A stretch of DNA of 64,000 nucleotides, taken from assembly GCF_016654015.1 (NCBI RefSeq), contig NZ_JAEPWM010000007.1, positions 215,259 to 279,258 of the forward strand, given 5' to 3'. The notes below the pieces were generated by a model, which worked only from the letters and a program-made list of their open reading frames with translations, did no database searches and was not told the DNA's origin. Below are positions 8,115-17,306 of this stretch, piece after piece (position 1 is the stretch's first letter; every line of letters starts with the position of its first letter). Made by a program: the position numbers and the translations under genes. This DNA comes from Ramlibacter ginsenosidimutans. Lineage in GTDB: Bacteria > Pseudomonadota > Gammaproteobacteria > Burkholderiales > Burkholderiaceae_C.

Positions 8115-9025
8115 AGCCAGTCCTTCCGCGGCAGGAAGCGGCGCAGCAGTTCCTCTTCGCGCGAGCCCGCCTCGGGCTGCTGCTGGTAAGCCCAGGACGC
8201 GTGTGGCGGCATGGACATCAGGATCGACTCGGTGCGGCCGCCCGACTGCAGGCCGAAGTGCGTGCCGCGGTCCCAGACGAGGTTGAATTCGACATAGCGG
8301 CCGCGGCGCAGCAGCTGCCAGGCGCGCTCGCGCTCGCCGTACGGCAGGTCCTTGCGCCGCTCCAGGATGGGCCGGTACGCGGGGATGAAGGCATCGCCCA
8401 CCGAGCGCATCAGCACGAAGCTGGACTCGAAGCCCTGCTCGAAGTAGTCGTCGAAGAAGATGCCGCCGATGCCGCGTGCCTCGTTGCGGTGCTTCAGGAA
8501 GAAGTAGTCGTCGCACCAGGCCTTGAAGCGCGGGTACTTGTCGTCGCCGAACGCCGCCAGCGCATCGCGGCAGGTCGCGTGGAAGTGCACCGCGTCCTCG
8601 TCGAAACCGTAGTACGGCGTGAGGTCCATGCCGCCGCCGAACCAGTACACGGGCTCGCCCTGCGGCGGCAGCGCCGCGAGCATGCGCACGTTCATGTGCA
8701 CCGTCGGCGCGTACGGATTGCGCGGATGGAACACCAGGGACACGCCCATCGCCTCGAAGCCGGCGCCGACCAGGTCGGGCCGGTGCTGCGTGGCGGAGGG
8801 CGGCAGCCGCGGCCCCGTCACCTGCGAAAAGGCGCAGCCCGCGCGCTCGAATACCTGGCCGCCCTCGAGGATCATCGTGCGGCCGCTGCCCTGCAGGGGC
8901 TCGCCCGCTTCCTTCTGCCAGAGGTCGGCGCGGAACGGCTGCCCGTCGAGCGCGCCGAAGGTGTCGGTGATGCGCTGCTGCAGGTCCCAGAGGTACTCGC
9001 GGACCTGGGTCCGCCGCACGTCCAC
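8111..9025 (-). CDS. hemF: Oxygen-dependent coproporphyrinogen III oxidase
   Basis: Oxidatively decarboxylates coproporphyrinogen III to protoporphyrinogen IX in haem synthesis, using O2. At 304 aa it is full length, with the family signatures [34 protein letters not shown], the [17 protein letters not shown] segment and the C-terminal [25 protein letters not shown]. The start is a GTG at 9025, one base after the purD stop, and the stop overlaps nadD. Its placement between purD and nadD is common in Comamonadaceae-type genomes and indicates one transcript. Confidence 0.96.
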   Translation of the reverse strand: MDVRRTQVREYLWDLQQRITDTFGALDGQPFRADLWQKEAGEPLQGSGRTMILEGGQVFERAGCAFSQVTGPRLPPSATQHRPDLVGAGFEAMGVSLVFHPRNPYAPTVHMNVRMLAALPPQGEPVYWFGGGMDLTPYYGFDEDAVHFHATCRDALAAFGDDKYPRFKAWCDDYFFLKHRNEARGIGGIFFDDYFEQGFESSFVLMRSVGDAFIPAYRPILERRKDLPYGERERAWQLLRRGRYVEFNLVWDRGTHFGLQSGGRTESILMSMPPHASWAYQQQPEAGSREEELLRRFLPRKDWL

Positions 9026-9026
9026 G

Positions 9027-10307
9027 CTAGCCCTTCACGGCGCGGAAGCCGATGTCGCGGCGGAACTGCGCACCGTCGAAGCTGATGCCGCGCAGCAGCT
9101 CGTACGCATGCAGCTGCGCCGCCTTCACGGTGTCGGCCATCGCGGTGACGCACAGCACGCGGCCGCCGGCCGTGACGATCTGGCCGTCCTGGGACGCCGT
9201 CGCTGCGTGGAAGACCACCGCATCTTCCGTGTCCTTGGGCAGGCCGTGGATCACGTCGCCCTTGCGCGGGTCCATGGGATAGCCGGCCGCGGCCATCACC
9301 ACGCCCAGCGCCGGTCGGCGGTCCCACTGCAGCTCGACCTGGTCGAGCCCGCCAGCCGTGGCGGCCATCATCACGTCGAACAGGTCCGACTTCAGCCGCA
9401 TCATGATCGGCTGCGTCTCGGGGTCGCCCATGCGGCAGTTGAACTCCAGCGTCTTCGGATGGCCCTGCTTGTCGATCATCAGGCCGGCGTACAGGAAGCC
9501 CGTGTACGGGATGCCGTCCTTCTCCATGCCGCGCACCGTCGGCAGGATGATCTCGCGCATCGCGCGCGCATGCACCTCGGGCGTCACCACGGGCGCGGGC
9601 GAGTAGGCGCCCATGCCGCCGGTGTTCGGGCCCTGGTCGCCGTCGCGCAGCCGCTTGTGGTCCTGGCTGGTGGCGAGCGCGGTGACGTTCCTGCCGTCGC
9701 ACAACACGATGAAGCTCGCTTCCTCGCCCTGCAGGAATTCCTCGATCACCACCCGGGCACCGCCGGCGTTGTGGCTCACGCCCAGCTTGTTGTCCAGGAG
9801 CATGAAGTCGATCGCTTCGTGCGCCTCGGCGGGCGTCATCGCCACGACGACGCCCTTGCCTGCGGCCAGGCCGTCGGCCTTCACCACGATGGGCGCGCCC
9901 TGCCGGTCGACGTACGCGTGCGCCTGGGCGGCGTCCGTGAAGGTCTCGTAGGCGGCCGTCGGGATCTTGTGCCGCGCCATGAAGGCCTTCGAGAAGGCCT
10001 TGGAGCTTTCGAGCTGCGCCGCCGCCTGCGTCGGGCCGAAGATGCGCAGCCCGTGCGCGCGGAAATCGTCGACCACGCCGGCCGCCAGCGGCGCCTCGGG
10101 GCCGACCACCGTCAGTGCGATCTTCTGCTTCAGCGCCCAGTCGCGCAGCTGGCGCAGGTCGGTGATCGGCACGTTCTCCAGCCGCGCGTCCATGCCGGTG
10201 CCGCCGTTGCCGGGCGCCACATACACGGCCTGCACCTTGGGAGACTGCGCCAGCTTCCACGCCAGCGCGTGTTCGCGCCCGCCGCCGCCGATGACGAGAA
10301 CCTTCAT
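9027..10307 (-). CDS. purD: Phosphoribosylamine-glycine ligase
   Basis: ATP-grasp enzyme joining glycine to 5-phosphoribosylamine, the second step of purine synthesis. It is full length at 426 aa, starting [22 protein letters not shown]-grasp landmarks include [17 protein letters not shown], the GARD signature [20 protein letters not shown], and [16 protein letters not shown] for metal binding. ATG 10307 overlaps the yebC stop by four bases (ATGA), so purD is translated from the yebC transcript. Confidence 0.97.
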   Translation of the reverse strand: MKVLVIGGGGREHALAWKLAQSPKVQAVYVAPGNGGTGMDARLENVPITDLRQLRDWALKQKIALTVVGPEAPLAAGVVDDFRAHGLRIFGPTQAAAQLESSKAFSKAFMARHKIPTAAYETFTDAAQAHAYVDRQGAPIVVKADGLAAGKGVVVAMTPAEAHEAIDFMLLDNKLGVSHNAGGARVVIEEFLQGEEASFIVLCDGRNVTALATSQDHKRLRDGDQGPNTGGMGAYSPAPVVTPEVHARAMREIILPTVRGMEKDGIPYTGFLYAGLMIDKQGHPKTLEFNCRMGDPETQPIMMRLKSDLFDVMMAATAGGLDQVELQWDRRPALGVVMAAAGYPMDPRKGDVIHGLPKDTEDAVVFHAATASQDGQIVTAGGRVLCVTAMADTVKAAQLHAYELLRGISFDGAQFRRDIGFRAVKG

Positions 10308-11029
10308 TCAGCGATCTCGGCGTTCGTGTACACGTTCTGGGCGTCGTCGAGGTCTTCCAGCACGTCCAGCAGCTTCTGCATGCGCTGGCCCTCGTCGCCG
10401 GAGAGCTCGATCGTGTTCTCGGGACGCATGGTCACCTCGGCCACCTCGGGCTTCAGGCCGGCGGCTTCGAGCGCGTTCTTCACCTTCTCGAAGTCGGTGG
10501 GCGAGGTCAGCACCTCGATGGCGCCGTCGTCGTCGACGATCACGTCGTCGGCGCCGGCTTCCAGCGCGAGCTCCATCACCTGGTCTTCGCTGGTGCCCGG
10601 CGCCAGGATCAGCTGGCCGCAGTGCCTGAACTGGAAGGCCACGGAGCCTTCGGTGCCCATGCTGCCGCCGTACTTGCTGAACGCATGGCGCACTTCCGCC
10701 ACCGTGCGCACCTTGTTGTCGGTCATCGTGTCGATGATGATCGCGGCGCCGCCGATGCCGTAGCCCTCGTAACGGATTTCCTCGTAGTGCACGCCTTCGA
10801 GGTTGCCCGTTGCCTTGTCGATGTTGCGCTTGATCGTGTCGGCCGGCATGTTGGCTGCCTTGGCCTTGTCGACGGCCAGGCGCAGGCGCGGATTCGCCGC
10901 AGGATCGCCCCCGCCCTGGCGAGCGGCGACCATGATTTCACGGATGACCCGGGTCCAGATCTTCCCCCGCTTCTCGTCCTGCCGCCCCTTGCGGTGCTGG
11001 ATGTTCGCCCATTTGCTGTGACCGGCCAC
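10304..11029 (-). CDS. yebC: YebC/PmpR family protein (TACO1 homologue)
   Basis: Conserved cytoplasmic protein of 241 aa. The family has been described as a transcriptional regulator and more recently as a factor that relieves ribosome stalling on proline-rich stretches. Diagnostic start [20 protein letters not shown], then [24 protein letters not shown] and [23 protein letters not shown] 11029 is preferred to the longer frame because it gives the standard N-terminus and has AAGGAACG upstream. First gene of the leftward run that continues into purD and hemF. Confidence 0.94.
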   Translation of the reverse strand: MAGHSKWANIQHRKGRQDEKRGKIWTRVIREIMVAARQGGGDPAANPRLRLAVDKAKAANMPADTIKRNIDKATGNLEGVHYEEIRYEGYGIGGAAIIIDTMTDNKVRTVAEVRHAFSKYGGSMGTEGSVAFQFRHCGQLILAPGTSEDQVMELALEAGADDVIVDDDGAIEVLTSPTDFEKVKNALEAAGLKPEVAEVTMRPENTIELSGDEGQRMQKLLDVLEDLDDAQNVYTNAEIAE

Positions 11030-11087
11030 GCTCGTTCCTTGTTCTGTGCTGTACGCTTCGTTGGCCCCCATTCTACTTTTCGCCTCA

Positions 11088-11276
11088 TGGCGGAACGGAA
11101 AGCGTCAGCCGCATCGGGCTGTCCGTGCTCCTGGCGGGCGTCAAGCGCGACCTGAGCGGCATCAGCCAGCCCGGCAAGCTCGAGAGCAAGCTGGCCCAGG
11201 TGCGAGTCGCCCAGGAGAAGCTCAAGGGTGCCTCCTCGGCGGGAAGAAGCAGGCACCGGAGCCGCGGTCTTTGTAG
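11088..11276 (+). pseudogene. Possible decayed small coding sequence
   Basis: Coding-like but broken. One frame reads RIGLSVLLAGVKRDLSGISQ followed by a Lys/Glu/Gln-rich helical stretch (about 11118-11230). A plausible start (ATG 11088) is in a second frame, and the natural ending (LLGGKKQAPEPRSL, then TAG at 11274-11276) is in a third. Joining them would need two frameshifts, and the TAG stop lies inside the first REP element. This fits a small gene damaged near a REP, or chance open frames in GC-rich DNA. No family recognised. Confidence 0.25.
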
Positions 11277-11306
11277 GCTGGCGGTGAGCCGCAGGCGAAC
11301 CCCAGC
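11273..11306 (+). repeat. REP element A1
   Basis: Starts GTAGGCTGGCGGTGAGC and ends GAACCCCAGC. GCTGG pairs with CCAGC and GGT with ACC around a bulged C, giving a REP hairpin headed by the GTAG tetranucleotide that RAYT enzymes recognise. It is inverted relative to A2 and about 150 bases upstream of the RAYT gene. Confidence 0.85.
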
Positions 11307-11325
11307 TTGCTGCGCGACGCTGGAT

Positions 11326-11358
11326 CGCTGGGGTTCGCTTCGCTCACCGCCAGCCTAC
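11326..11358 (-). repeat. REP element A2 (inverted partner)
   Basis: Reverse-complement copy of A1 (CGCTGGGGTTCGCTTCGC followed by TCACCGCCAGCCTAC), separated from it by 19 bases. The two head-to-head REPs form a BIME-like unit. Confidence 0.85.
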
Positions 11359-11406
11359 TTGCTGCGCTCACCGCCAGCCTACTTGCTGCGCTCACCGCCA
11401 GCCTCG
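11343..11406. repeat. 24-bp tandem repeat of a half-REP
   Basis: The unit beginning CTCACCGCCAGCCTAC and ending TTGCTGCG occurs at 11343-11366 and 11367-11390, with a third partial copy from 11391. Each unit is the GTAG-side half of a REP plus a spacer, so this is a local amplification of REP sequence immediately before the RAYT gene. Confidence 0.85.
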
Positions 11407-11451
11407 TTATTTCGAAGGATGCCCTCCACCGCGCACGCGCGTTGTGGTCGC

Positions 11452-11991
11452 ATGCGCACCTACATCCGCACCCAGACGCCCGGCGCGACCTACTTCTTCA
11501 CGGCCACGCTCGAAGACCGCGGCGCGCGGTACCTCGTGGATCACGTGGCGGAGTTGCGGGCGTGCCTGAAGACCGTGAAGGAACGCCATCCCTTCGAGAT
11601 CGAGGCGATGGTCGTGCTGCCCGAGCACCTTCACGCGCTGTGGCGCCTGCCGGAAGACGATGGCGACTACGCGACGCGGTGGATGCTGCTGAAGCAATCG
11701 TTCACGCGGCGCTTGACGGAGTTGGGCGTCCTGCCAGCCGAGGCCCAACAGCCCCGCGGCCGCCGCGGCGAGCGCACCGTGTGGCAACGCCGCTTCTGGG
11801 AACACCAGATCCGCGACGAAGCCGACCTCGCCCGCCACATAGCCTACATCCATTTCAACCCCGTCAAGCACGGATGGGTGCTCCGCGCGCGGGACTGGCC
11901 GTATTCGAGCCTGCACCGGTTCGTGCGCGAGGGCCGGCTGCCGCAGGACTGGGGCATCAGTGCGGCGATCGAGGGCGCGTTCGGCGAGTGA
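11452..11991 (+). CDS. REP-associated tyrosine transposase (RAYT, Y1_Tnp)
   Basis: Single-strand endonuclease of the HUH/Y1 superfamily, related to IS200/IS605 TnpA, which cuts REP hairpins and is thought to spread or maintain them. From ATG 11452 it is 179 aa, beginning MRTYIRTQTPGATYFFTATL as RAYTs do. The metal-binding HUH motif is H59-L-H61 (VVLPEHLHALW); the C-terminal block WQRRFWEHQIRDEADLARH leads into AYIHFNPVKHGW with candidate catalytic Tyr132, and both are intact. An in-frame ATG at 11419 would add 11 residues. It is a single gene with its cognate REPs directly upstream, the standard arrangement for a domesticated, non-mobile RAYT. Confidence 0.93.
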   Translation: MRTYIRTQTPGATYFFTATLEDRGARYLVDHVAELRACLKTVKERHPFEIEAMVVLPEHLHALWRLPEDDGDYATRWMLLKQSFTRRLTELGVLPAEAQQPRGRRGERTVWQRRFWEHQIRDEADLARHIAYIHFNPVKHGWVLRARDWPYSSLHRFVREGRLPQDWGISAAIEGAFGE

Positions 11992-12105
11992 ACCGCCCGG
12001 CACTCCGGGCCAACCGCGCGTACGGGCGACGCGACACGCTGTTGCCACAAACTCGCCGCCGGGCCCGGCGTTTGCTAGAGTGGGCTTTTGCTACCAGCGA
12101 GCACG

Positions 12106-13353
12106 ATGGCCGACACCTCTTCCGCTCCGCGCCACATCCGGCTGACCTCCCACGCGGGAGGACAAGGCGCCCTCCCCATCCACTGGGGTGCGGCCACGGC
12201 GGCGGAGCGCGGCCCGGTCGTGGGCACCACCACCAACCGCGGCCACCGCAACGTCATCGGCACGCACAGCGGTTCGTACAGCGTGTACCGCGCGCTCGCT
12301 GTCGCGGCCGGCGCGCTGAGCCGCGAGCACAAGGCGGACCTCACCAACACCTCGCCCACCGACCAGATCGGCCCTTACCCGCAATGGTCCGACCCGGGCA
12401 AGATCGTGAGCCTCGACCCCTGGGGCGCGGCCGTGGCCGACGTGTTCGCGACCGAACTGGCCGCCGGCTACGACATCCGGCCCACCATCGCCGTGACCAA
12501 GGCGCACGTCGTCCTGCCGGAGGTGATCGAGGCGATGCAGAAGGGCCGCATCTCGGCCGACGGCAAGATCCTGATGCGCGGAGGCGCGGCCTGCGTCACG
12601 AAGGCGGCGATCGAGCCCGTGTGGTGGCTGCCCGGCGTGGCGAAGCGCTTCGGCTGCTCCGAGGCCAACCTGCGCCGCGTGCTGTTCGAGGAAACCGGCG
12701 GCATGTATCCCGAGCTCGTCACGCGCAGCGACCTCGAGGTGTTCCTGCCCCCCATCGGCGGCCAGACGGTCTACATCTTCGGCAACCCGCGCGACCTGGC
12801 CAATCCCGAAGTGGAGCTCACCGCGCGCGTGCACGACGAGTGCAACGGCTCGGACGTGTTCGGCTCGGACATCTGCACCTGCCGGCCCTACCTCACGCAC
12901 GCCATCGAGGAATGCATCCTGGGCGCGCAGCGCGGCGGCGTCGGCCTGGTCTCCTACTCCCGCAAGGAGGGCCGCGCGCTCGGCGAGGTGACGAAGTTCC
13001 TGGTCTACAACGCGCGCAAGCGCCAGGTCGGCGGCGACACGGCGGACCAGTACTTCGCGCGCACCGAGTGCGTCGCCGGCGTGCAGGACATGCGCTTCCA
13101 GGAGCTCATGCCCGACGTGCTGCACTGGCTGGGCGTCAGGAAGATCCATCGGCTGGTCTCGATGAGCAACATGAAATACGACGCGATCACCGGCTCGGGC
13201 ATCGAGGTGGGCGAGCGCATCGACATCCCGGCCGGCCTCATCCCTGCGGATGCGCAGGTGGAGATGCAGGCCAAGAAGGCCGCCGGCTATTTCACTCCCG
13301 AGGGCGCGCCCGACGCGGATGCCCTGAAGAACACGAAAGGACGCGCGCTGTGA
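12106..13353 (+). CDS. Urc1-type GTP cyclohydrolase II homologue
   Basis: Long relative (415 aa) of RibA (about 200 aa in E. coli), with about 200 additional N-terminal residues. The zinc site is kept (HDECNGSDVFGSDICTC, matching the C-x10-C-x-C pattern of RibA), as is the region RKEGRALGEVTKFLVYNAR. Directly downstream are the DUF1688/Urc4 gene and upp. In the yeast Lachancea kluyveri the homologues URC1, URC4 and URC6 are needed for a uracil catabolic route that passes through UMP rather than dihydrouracil. On that basis this enzyme more likely acts in pyrimidine breakdown than in riboflavin synthesis; substrate is inferred. ATG 12106 is used; a TTG at 12088 is in frame. Confidence 0.88.
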   Translation: MADTSSAPRHIRLTSHAGGQGALPIHWGAATAAERGPVVGTTTNRGHRNVIGTHSGSYSVYRALAVAAGALSREHKADLTNTSPTDQIGPYPQWSDPGKIVSLDPWGAAVADVFATELAAGYDIRPTIAVTKAHVVLPEVIEAMQKGRISADGKILMRGGAACVTKAAIEPVWWLPGVAKRFGCSEANLRRVLFEETGGMYPELVTRSDLEVFLPPIGGQTVYIFGNPRDLANPEVELTARVHDECNGSDVFGSDICTCRPYLTHAIEECILGAQRGGVGLVSYSRKEGRALGEVTKFLVYNARKRQVGGDTADQYFARTECVAGVQDMRFQELMPDVLHWLGVRKIHRLVSMSNMKYDAITGSGIEVGERIDIPAGLIPADAQVEMQAKKAAGYFTPEGAPDADALKNTKGRAL

Positions 13354-13408
13354 GCCGCGGGGCCGCCGCGAGGCGGGTCCCGCAGCGCCCGGCGCTCAAG
13401 CGATTCCC

Positions 13409-14680
13409 ATGAGCGACACCCATTCTCCCGCCGCCCCGACCGAGGCGGCGCAGGAAGCCGCGAGCCTCCTGCGCAGCACCCACACCATCCGCGAACGCTG
13501 CAAGCAGTTGCTCGAGCGCGCCCGTGCGGGCGACTCGCGCTGGTTCACCGTCGACGACGACGCGCTGCCCGTGGCGGCGCACGCCGTCGCCGATCTCACA
13601 CGCAAGCGCTTTCCCAAGGGGCACATCCCCCTGCACAGCCGCTGGCGCCACATGGAAGCCGGCGGCGTCGACCGCAAGGCGCAGCTCGAACGCATGCTGG
13701 GCGACGTGGACCACGCCACGCGCGCCGAGGCGATGTGGGACCTAGCCTTCGTGAGCGTGCTGCTCGATGCCGGCGCCGGCCCCGACTGGAGCTACGTCGA
13801 GCCGGCCACGGGCAAGACCTTCACCCGCTCCGAAGGGCTCGCGGTGGCCAGCTTCCACGCGTTCACCAGCGGCATGTTCTCCAGCGACATGGACCATCCG
13901 CTGCGGGTGGACGCCGACGGCCTGCGCGGACTCATCACCGACCACCTCGCCAGCGCCTTCCAGGTGCGGGCGAACAATCCGCTGGTGGGCCTGGAAGGGC
14001 GCGCCATCCTGCTGCGCCGCTTCGGCGAGGCCATGCAGGAGCAGCCCGAGGCCTTCGGGCCGGAGGTGCAACGGCCGTCCGGGCTCTATGCCCAGATCTT
14101 CGCGCCGGGCCCCGATGTCCCCTACACCGCCGACGTGGCCGTGCAGGACATCCTGTCGGTGATCCTGATGACCTGCTCCGGCATCTGGCCCACGTCCAGC
14201 TTCATCGAAGGCATTCCGCTGGGCGACTGCTGGCGCCATCCCGCCGTGCGTGGCGAAGGCCTGAGCGACGGCTGGGTGCCCTTCCACAAGCTGTCGCAGT
14301 GGCTCACGTACTCGCTGCTGGAGCCCGTGGCCTGGTCGGGCGTGAAGCTGCGCGACGTCGGTGCACTGACCGCGCTGGCCGAATACCGCAACGGAGGCCT
14401 GCTCATGGACACCGGCGTGCTGCGCCTGCGCGACCCCGCGCTGGCCGCGCAGACCTGGCAGCCGGGCGACGAGATCATCGTCGAGTGGCGCGCCATGACG
14501 GTGTCGCTGCTGGACGAACTGGCCGTGCACGTGCGCAAGCTGATGCACCTGGACGCCGAGCACCTGCCGCTGGCCTGCGTCCTCGAAGGCGGCACCTGGG
14601 CCGCCGGCCGCGAGCTCGCGCAGCGCGAGCGCGGCGGCCTGCCGCCGTTGAAGGTGGCGAGCGACGGAACCCTGTTCTGA
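13409..14680 (+). CDS. URC4/urg3 family protein (DUF1688)
   Basis: Protein of 423 aa matching the Urc4/Urg3 (DUF1688) family by its overall sequence and by its place between the Urc1-type protein and uracil phosphoribosyltransferase. Recognisable stretches are [56 protein letters not shown], and [20 protein letters not shown]. No signal peptide or membrane segment is seen, so it is cytoplasmic. The family is required for uracil use via the URC route, but its reaction is not established. It starts 55 bases after the upstream gene and ends 11 bases before upp, implying one operon. Confidence 0.88.
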   Translation: MSDTHSPAAPTEAAQEAASLLRSTHTIRERCKQLLERARAGDSRWFTVDDDALPVAAHAVADLTRKRFPKGHIPLHSRWRHMEAGGVDRKAQLERMLGDVDHATRAEAMWDLAFVSVLLDAGAGPDWSYVEPATGKTFTRSEGLAVASFHAFTSGMFSSDMDHPLRVDADGLRGLITDHLASAFQVRANNPLVGLEGRAILLRRFGEAMQEQPEAFGPEVQRPSGLYAQIFAPGPDVPYTADVAVQDILSVILMTCSGIWPTSSFIEGIPLGDCWRHPAVRGEGLSDGWVPFHKLSQWLTYSLLEPVAWSGVKLRDVGALTALAEYRNGGLLMDTGVLRLRDPALAAQTWQPGDEIIVEWRAMTVSLLDELAVHVRKLMHLDAEHLPLACVLEGGTWAAGRELAQRERGGLPPLKVASDGTLF

Positions 14681-14691
14681 AACCACGAACC

Positions 14692-15330
<639 letters not shown>

Positions 15331-15343
15331 TCCCTTTCTCGCT

Positions 15344-15364
15344 CCCTCCCCCACTGGGGGAGGG
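15344..15364. repeat. G/C-rich intergenic palindrome
   Basis: Ten-base arms CCCTCCCCCA and TGGGGGAGGG around a single C, followed by TTGGGGTGGGGGC. It lies in the 69-base gap between upp and cytosine deaminase, with no U-tract. It looks like a member of a dispersed intergenic repeat family rather than a terminator; only this copy was noticed in the window. Confidence 0.55.
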
Positions 15365-15399
15365 TTGGGGTGGGGGCACGCGCGGACTCTCAACCAACG

Positions 15400-16692
15400 A
15401 TGCTCGACCTCCTCATCACCAACGCCACCCTCCCCGACGGCCGCACCGGCATCTCCGTCGCCGTGCAGGACGGCCGCATCACCGAAGTCACCCCCGGCCT
15501 GCAGGCACCCGCCCACGAGACGGTCGACGCCGGCGGCTACCTGCTCTCGCCGCCGTTCTGCGATCCGCACTTCCACATGGACGCGACGCTCAGCTACGGG
15601 CTGCCGCGCGTCAACGAGAGCGGCACGCTGCTGGAAGGCATTGCGCTGTGGGGCGAGCTGAAACCGCTGCTCAAGGCCGAGGACCTGATCGCGCGCGCCC
15701 TCGCCTATTGCGACTGGGCGGTCGCGCGCGGCCTGCTGGCGATCCGCAGCCACGTGGACACCAGCGATCCGTCACTGCTGCCCGTGCAGGCGCTGCTGGA
15801 AGTGAAGAAGCGCGTCACGCCCTACCTCGACCTGCAGCTGGTCGCCTTCCCGCAGGACGGCGTGCTGCGCACGCCGGGGGGCCTGGACAACCTGCAGCGT
15901 GCGCTGGATCTCGGCGTCGACATCGTCGGCGGCATCCCGCACTTCGAACGCACCATGGCGCAGGGCGCCGAGAGCGTCAAGCTGCTGTGCGAGATCGCAG
16001 CCGCGCGCGGCAAGCTGGTCGACATGCATTGCGACGAAACCGACGACCCGCTCTCGCGCCACATCGAGACGCTCGCCTTCGAGGCGCAGCGCTTGGGGCT
16101 GCAGGGCCGCGTCAACGGCTCGCACTGCACCTCCATGCACAGCATGGACAACTACTACGTGTCCAAGCTGATCCCGCTGATCGCGGAAAGCGGCGTGAGC
16201 GTCGTGGCCAATCCGCTGATCAACATCACGCTGCAGGGGCGGCACGACACGTATCCCAAGCGGCGCGGCATGACGCGCGTGCCGGAGCTCATGGCCGCGG
16301 GCGTGAATGTCGCCTTCGGCCACGACTGCGTGATGGACCCCTGGTACGGCATGGGGTCCGGCGACATGCTGGAAGTGGCGCACATGGGATTGCACGTGGC
16401 GCAGATGACCAGCCAGGCGGGCATCCGCGCGTGCTTCGACGCAGTCACCACGAATGCGGCGAAGGTGATGCACCTGCAAGGATACGGCCTGGAGCCCGGC
16501 TGCGATGCGAGCTTCGTGCTGCTGCAGGCGACGGACCCCATCGAGGCCATCCGCCTGCGAGCCAACCGGCTGCGCGTGTGGCGCCGGGGGCGCCTGCTTG
16601 CGCAGACGCCCGAGATCGTCGCGACCCTGGGCCTGGACGGCCGTCCGGGCCGCGTAACGTTCAGCGCGTCGTCGTCGAAGGCACCACGATGA
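15400..16692 (+). CDS. codA: Cytosine deaminase
   Basis: Metal-dependent amidohydrolase of 430 aa that deaminates cytosine to uracil and ammonia. Metal and catalytic motifs are in order: [11 protein letters not shown], the Glu/His region [22 protein letters not shown] and [17 protein letters not shown], all typical of CodA. Its product is the substrate of Upp encoded just upstream, so the cluster can take cytosine to uracil to UMP. ATG 15400 is preferred over 15370 because the protein then starts [14 protein letters not shown]. Its last 32 bases overlap, tail to tail, the end of the collagen-like gene on the other strand. Confidence 0.93.
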   Translation: MLDLLITNATLPDGRTGISVAVQDGRITEVTPGLQAPAHETVDAGGYLLSPPFCDPHFHMDATLSYGLPRVNESGTLLEGIALWGELKPLLKAEDLIARALAYCDWAVARGLLAIRSHVDTSDPSLLPVQALLEVKKRVTPYLDLQLVAFPQDGVLRTPGGLDNLQRALDLGVDIVGGIPHFERTMAQGAESVKLLCEIAAARGKLVDMHCDETDDPLSRHIETLAFEAQRLGLQGRVNGSHCTSMHSMDNYYVSKLIPLIAESGVSVVANPLINITLQGRHDTYPKRRGMTRVPELMAAGVNVAFGHDCVMDPWYGMGSGDMLEVAHMGLHVAQMTSQAGIRACFDAVTTNAAKVMHLQGYGLEPGCDASFVLLQATDPIEAIRLRANRLRVWRRGRLLAQTPEIVATLGLDGRPGRVTFSASSSKAPR

Positions 16693-17062
16693 TGTTGTCG
16701 CCGGTCTTGCCGCGCCGGCCGGTGTCGCCAGTGGCACCCGTGTCGCCAGTCGCACCCGTGTTCCCGGTCGCACCCGTGTCGCCGGTGGCACCCGTGCTGC
16801 CCGTGCTGCCCTTGCTGCCGGTATAGCCGGTCGCGCCGGTGTCCCCCGTTGCGCCGGTGCTGCCCGTGGTCCCGGCGCTGCCGGTGTTCCCCATGGTGCC
16901 GGTGGCGCCGGTTGCACCTGCCGGGCCTGCGGGGCCGGGGACGGTGACAACCACCGGCGGAGCGGCAGCGGGTGCCTGGGCCGGAGTGACGGCAGCTTCG
17001 CGCTGGCAGCCTGCGAGGGCCAGCGTGGCGGCGGCGATGGAGAAGGCAATTGCGTAATTCAT
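16661..17062 (-). CDS. Collagen-like lipoprotein
   Basis: Lipoprotein of 133 aa. A signal peptide with lipobox ([16 protein letters not shown]) places Cys18 as the lipidated residue. An Ala/Pro/Val linker follows, then an uninterrupted collagen-type Gly-X-Y run from about [13 protein letters not shown] to [10 protein letters not shown] (roughly 65 residues), in which Y is nearly always Thr or Ala, and the C-terminus [18 protein letters not shown]. Such bacterial collagen-like proteins form triple helices at the cell surface; the role here is unknown. Its 3' end overlaps codA by 32 bases on the opposite strand. ATG 17062 is chosen because it places the signal peptide first. Confidence 0.85.
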   Translation of the reverse strand: MNYAIAFSIAAATLALAGCQREAAVTPAQAPAAAPPVVVTVPGPAGPAGATGATGTMGNTGSAGTTGSTGATGDTGATGYTGSKGSTGSTGATGDTGATGNTGATGDTGATGDTGRRGKTGDNIIVVPSTTTR

Positions 17063-17306
17063 GTGAGTCCGATTCGATGAGATGGACCGCAGAGCCCGCA
17101 CGAAAGGCGCGGGGCACGGTTCGCTGCTGAAGTTAAGGCGCGCGGGCCGCGCGCTCTGTGCGCTGGCGGACGCAGGCGCTCGATTGGCGGTGCCGGACTA
17201 CAAGCCGCTGTTGCTCACGCGGGACTGGATACGGTTTTGCGCCCCGGCACCGTGGACTTTCGCCCGCCGCCCTGCCGCCCCGCCGGCACGTTGGCCTTGG
17301 GCCGGC

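Noticed and set aside
9001..9013. GGACCTGGGTCCG as a third copy of the 16-bp palindrome
   Set aside because: It lies inside the hemF coding start and matches only the five-base arms with different spacing and centre.
11343..11406. Short tandem repeats as a CRISPR array
   Set aside because: Units are contiguous with no variable spacers and are pieces of REP elements; no cas genes.
12106..13353. Annotation as RibA of riboflavin synthesis
   Set aside because: Twice the length of RibA, no riboflavin genes nearby, and neighbours are URC4 and upp.
15344..15364. Palindrome as a rho-independent terminator of upp
   Set aside because: No U-run on either strand; more like a dispersed repeat.
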